Below are positions 4,051 to 5,521 of a stretch of 5,521 bases of DNA, in pieces. The DNA comes from Gammaproteobacteria bacterium. GTDB taxonomy: Bacteria; Pseudomonadota; Gammaproteobacteria; GRL18. Numbering within the stretch: position 1 is the first letter of the stretch; each line of letters begins with the position of its first letter. The notes beneath the pieces are model-generated. The model was not told the DNA's origin. It made no database searches and saw only the letters and a list, made by a program, of their open reading frames with translations. Made by a program: the position numbers and the translations under genes. The stretch covers positions 1 through 5,521 of the forward strand of contig JAPVVU010000221.1 in NCBI GenBank assembly GCA_028571885.1. The letters run 5' to 3'.

Positions 4051-5521
4051 ATTGTTTGATCTCTGATGAAGGCTTACCATATAAATAACCCTGAGCGTAG
4101 TTAAAACCAAGATGTTTGATTTTCTCATTCAATTCTTCTGTTTCAATGCCTTCTGCAACGATTAGATGACCTGTTTCAGCAATCATTTTAACCAGGTGAC
4201 GGATAATGCTGAATTGTTTATCATCTTCAAGCTGTCTGATGAGTGTGATGTCAAATTTGACAATATCGACTGGCATCGTTGATAAGTAACTAATGGAAGA
4301 ATAGCCGCTGCCAAAATCATCGAGTGCAATAAGAAAGCCCAATTTTTTAAGCTTGTTAATATTGTCGGTTGCATGGTTGATATTGGTGATTAAGGTGGTT
4401 TCTGTAATTTCTAAAATAATCTTATACTGTGATAAATAAGGAACAAAAATGGACAGTTGTTCAATTATGCTGGTATTAATAATAGAAGGCCCGGAAACAT
4501 TGACAGAAACGCCTGTTCTTGCGGGTAAAATACCATATTTAAGGTCTTGGGCTATTTTTTTGAAAATAACCGCATCCAGTTCATAGTCCAGTTTTCTCGC
4601 TTCAATGAGCGGAAAAATTTTTCCAGGAGGAATAATTTCATCATTATTCTTTATTCTGAGCAGGGCTTCATAGTACTCTGCCTTACCATCCTTGAGATTG
4701 ATAATGGGTTGGTAAAACATAGTGATATTATTACCTGTCTCAATGGCATTAAAAACAATGTTATTAATTTTGCTGGAGAGTATTGTGGTGGAAATGTTTT
4801 TAATTTTGTCAGAATAAGTGACGATATGGGACTGTCCGGGTTTCTTTGCGGAATAAACGGCAATATCCGCCTGCCACAGTAGTTTAGAAATACTGGCAGG
4901 ATTATTTATATCATTATGAGCAACACCAATGCTGGCCCGGACAGGCTCTTTTATACCCTGCTGAGCAAAGGATATTTTGCTGATAGCTATTTGGCATCGC
5001 TGAGCGATATAGACCGCATCTTCTGGTTTGCAGTTATACAAGATAGCGGCAAATTCATCGCCGCCAATACGATATGTTTGTTCACCCTCACGTAATACTT
5101 TTTGTATAGCAAAGGCAATTTTTTTTAAAACTTCATCACCAACGGGATGACCATAACTATCATTAATGCTTTTGAACTGGTTGATGTCAAACAGGAGCAT
5201 AGAGACCTGAGTTCGACTTTTAGAAAATAGTTTATCAATATCAGCCCAATTTTTTTCAAAAGCTCTGCGGTTTAAGACACCGGTTAAGGCATCATGATGG
5301 GCCATTTCCCAGAGCTCCTGATTTTTTTCATCGAGATTAGAATAAACGAGCTGGAGTTTTTTCTGGTATTGGCTTAATGAATGCCTTACATTCTCTAACT
5401 CATGGATATGAAACTGTATATTTAATTCCTGACTGAGCTGCAGTTCAGGCTGGTTTTTTAAGGTATCAATATAAGCTGATACTTGTCGTAATGGACGAGA
5501 CAGAAAATGACTGATAAGAAA
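4043..5521 (-). CDS. HAMP-GGDEF-EAL cyclic-di-GMP enzyme, C-terminal 492 residues (truncated by right window edge)
   Basis: The frame is open from base 5521 to TAA at 4045-4043. An internal ATG at 5305 is not the true start, because coding continues upstream in frame for at least 72 codons. Counting from the window edge, residues 1-8 look like the end of a membrane helix, and about 8-60 are the end of a HAMP linker (SRPLRQVSAYI, then HELENVRHSLSQY). Residues 76-235 are a GGDEF domain with an intact GGDEF at 153-157; the inhibitory site reads RxxE (Arg144, Glu147) rather than RxxD. Residues about 255-492 are an EAL domain with its catalytic set intact: Glu285 in EALLR, Asn341, Glu371, Asp401-Asp402 in DDFGSG, Lys422, Glu457 and Gln477. 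The family makes cyclic-di-GMP with GGDEF and cleaves it to pGpG with EAL. Both active sites look competent here, so net activity cannot be read off. A membrane-anchored sensor with a missing N-terminal input domain is likely. The ferredoxin fusion follows 50 bases downstream. Confidence 0.93.
   Translation of the reverse strand, partial: FLISHFLSRPLRQVSAYIDTLKNQPELQLSQELNIQFHIHELENVRHSLSQYQKKLQLVYSNLDEKNQELWEMAHHDALTGVLNRRAFEKNWADIDKLFSKSRTQVSMLLFDINQFKSINDSYGHPVGDEVLKKIAFAIQKVLREGEQTYRIGGDEFAAILYNCKPEDAVYIAQRCQIAISKISFAQQGIKEPVRASIGVAHNDINNPASISKLLWQADIAVYSAKKPGQSHIVTYSDKIKNISTTILSSKINNIVFNAIETGNNITMFYQPIINLKDGKAEYYEALLRIKNNDEIIPPGKIFPLIEARKLDYELDAVIFKKIAQDLKYGILPARTGVSVNVSGPSIINTSIIEQLSIFVPYLSQYKIILEITETTLITNINHATDNINKLKKLGFLIALDDFGSGYSSISYLSTMPVDIVKFDITLIRQLEDDKQFSIIRHLVKMIAETGHLIVAEGIETEELNEKIKHLGFNYAQGYLYGKPSSEIKQLL

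Noticed and set aside
4547..4882. Plus-strand open frame of 111 codons
   Set aside because: It lies wholly antisense within the EAL/GGDEF coding region, whose catalytic motifs are intact. It has no recognisable domain.
5250..5257. T run in the GGDEF coding region as a phase-variation tract
   Set aside because: It is only about seven T in an AT-rich gene, and several comparable runs occur throughout the window. Nothing indicates phase variation.
5303..5305. ATG at 5305 as the true start of the GGDEF-EAL gene
   Set aside because: Coding in the same frame continues to the window edge with a HAMP-like sequence, and this ATG lies only a few residues before the GGDEF fold begins.

Overview
The window looks like bacterial chromosome, most likely from a gammaproteobacterium. 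It is moderately AT-rich by eye, gene-dense and ATG-started, with short gaps, and its GGDEF/EAL and MbcA/ParS-type genes are typical of that group. The sequence gives no firm genus. A sulfur- or methane-oxidising gammaproteobacterium is only a guess from the style of the ferredoxin-reductase fusion. There is no rRNA, tRNA, CRISPR array or insertion sequence.

Layout from left to right. Positions 1-303 (minus) hold the first 101 codons of an Xre/MbcA/ParS-type antitoxin-like protein that runs off the left edge. A 115-bp divergent intergenic region (304-418) holds two palindromes that could be operators. Positions 419-817 and 856-1539 (plus) are two unrecognised soluble proteins in an apparent operon, closed by a terminator-like hairpin at 1582-1607. 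After a 166-bp gap with a candidate promoter and a leader hairpin, 1706-2407 (plus) encodes an unrecognised helical, TPR-like protein. It converges on the minus-strand gene at 2460-3992 across a 52-bp gap filled by a strong stem-loop. That minus-strand gene encodes a 510-residue fusion: a MerR/excisionase-like helix-turn-helix, a coiled coil, a plant-type [2Fe-2S] ferredoxin domain and a ferredoxin-reductase module. Fifty bases upstream of it, 4043-5521 (minus) is the C-terminal 492 residues of a HAMP-GGDEF-EAL cyclic-di-GMP enzyme that runs off the right edge.

The most interesting part is the right half. The [2Fe-2S] ligands of the fusion are intact, but three expected flavin or nicotinamide contacts are altered: the RxYS Arg is Ala, GGTG is WDTG, and CGP is AAP. 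With the N-terminal HTH and coiled coil, this suggests a redox-responsive regulator, or an oxidoreductase with a specialised electron donor, rather than an ordinary NAD(P)H reductase. It lies directly downstream of a cyclic-di-GMP enzyme on the same strand with no visible terminator between them, so redox sensing and cyclic-di-GMP signalling may be transcriptionally coupled. The functional link is inference. The domain and residue observations are read directly from the sequence.
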